Source: an uncultured Flammeovirgaceae bacterium (GTDB lineage: Bacteria > Bacteroidota > Bacteroidia > Cytophagales > Cyclobacteriaceae). Taken from it: a stretch of DNA of 40,683 bases. Positions 40,667-40,683 of the stretch are shown here, piece by piece. Where the stretch lies: positions 1-40,683 of the forward strand of contig CAJXAT010000006.1 in NCBI GenBank assembly GCA_913050055.1. The letters are read 5' to 3'. The notes beneath the pieces were generated by a model that did no database searches, had not been told where the DNA came from, and worked only from the letters and a program-made list of their open reading frames with translations. The position numbers were made by a program, and so were the translations under genes. The first letter of the stretch is position 1; each line of letters begins with the position of its first letter.

Positions 40667-40683
40667 GAAGACACGAACACCAT
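40656..40683 (+). CDS. Start of a further gene, truncated by the window edge
   Basis: An ATG overlaps the last codons of the SASA gene by 11 bases and opens a frame reading MKNKKTRTP to the window end. The Lys-rich start looks like the N-region of a signal peptide, and the tight packing of the cluster supports a real gene. Too little is present to name it. Confidence 0.45.

Overview
The window comes from a Bacteroidota chromosome, most likely a marine-type Cytophagales (Cyclobacteriaceae-like) bacterium; the genus is not resolvable by eye. The evidence is AT-rich intergenic DNA, few Shine-Dalgarno sequences, a type IX secretion sorting domain, Bacteroidota-specific families (DUF6503, DUF4403, DUF4249, MG2/plug surface proteins, long-loop Lgt), the bacillithiol gene bshA, and a sulfatase/GH97/GH3 polysaccharide cluster. 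No phage, insertion sequence, integrase or CRISPR array was seen.

Layout. (1) 1-3463: 3' part of lgt, two lipoprotein genes (DUF6503 on -, DUF4403 on +) and a tRNA-Pro gene with the uncommon anticodon AGG, followed by a terminator. (2) 3656-5511 (-): a TRAP transporter DctQ-DctM pair without a visible solute-binding protein. (3) 5763-12665 (+): a four-gene envelope operon (unknown secreted protein, TonB-dependent receptor, DUF4249 lipoprotein, MG2 protein with a plug-like tail), each junction a 4-nt ATGA overlap. (4) 12692-17625: rlmN (+, probably leaderless), then on - a unit of a small membrane protein, mutL and two rhomboid proteases. (5) 18033-22500 (+): bshA, then a compact trio of a cytosolic VWA protein, a MoxR/chelatase-like AAA+ ATPase with altered Walker motifs, and an AlbA_2 protein. 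(6) 22969-27825 (+): an ECF sigma factor without anti-sigma, a small lipoprotein, a ten-repeat FG-GAP protein with a T9SS sorting domain and an unusually long signal-peptide N-region, and a tandem GNAT acetyltransferase. (7) 27913-end (+): a carbohydrate-degradation cluster of sulfatase, GH97, GH3 with PA14, class-C beta-lactamase-like hydrolase, alpha/beta esterase, second sulfatase, SASA-type acetylesterase, and the first codons of another gene.

How the parts may work together. Region 7 is one side of a polysaccharide-utilisation locus for a sulfated, probably O-acetylated glycan: sulfatases and esterases remove substituents and GH97/GH3 cleave glycosidic bonds. No SusC/SusD pair, endo-acting enzyme or sensor is inside the window, so the import part is missing or lies beyond the right edge. 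Region 3 looks like an outer-membrane uptake or surface-assembly unit of unknown substrate. The best candidates for something undescribed are the VWA/AAA+/AlbA_2 trio, the ATGA-coupled receptor operon, and the sigma factor/FG-GAP neighbourhood with paired palindromes, clustered tandem duplications and a long signal N-region. All functions are read from sequence motifs and remembered family features; no search was run.
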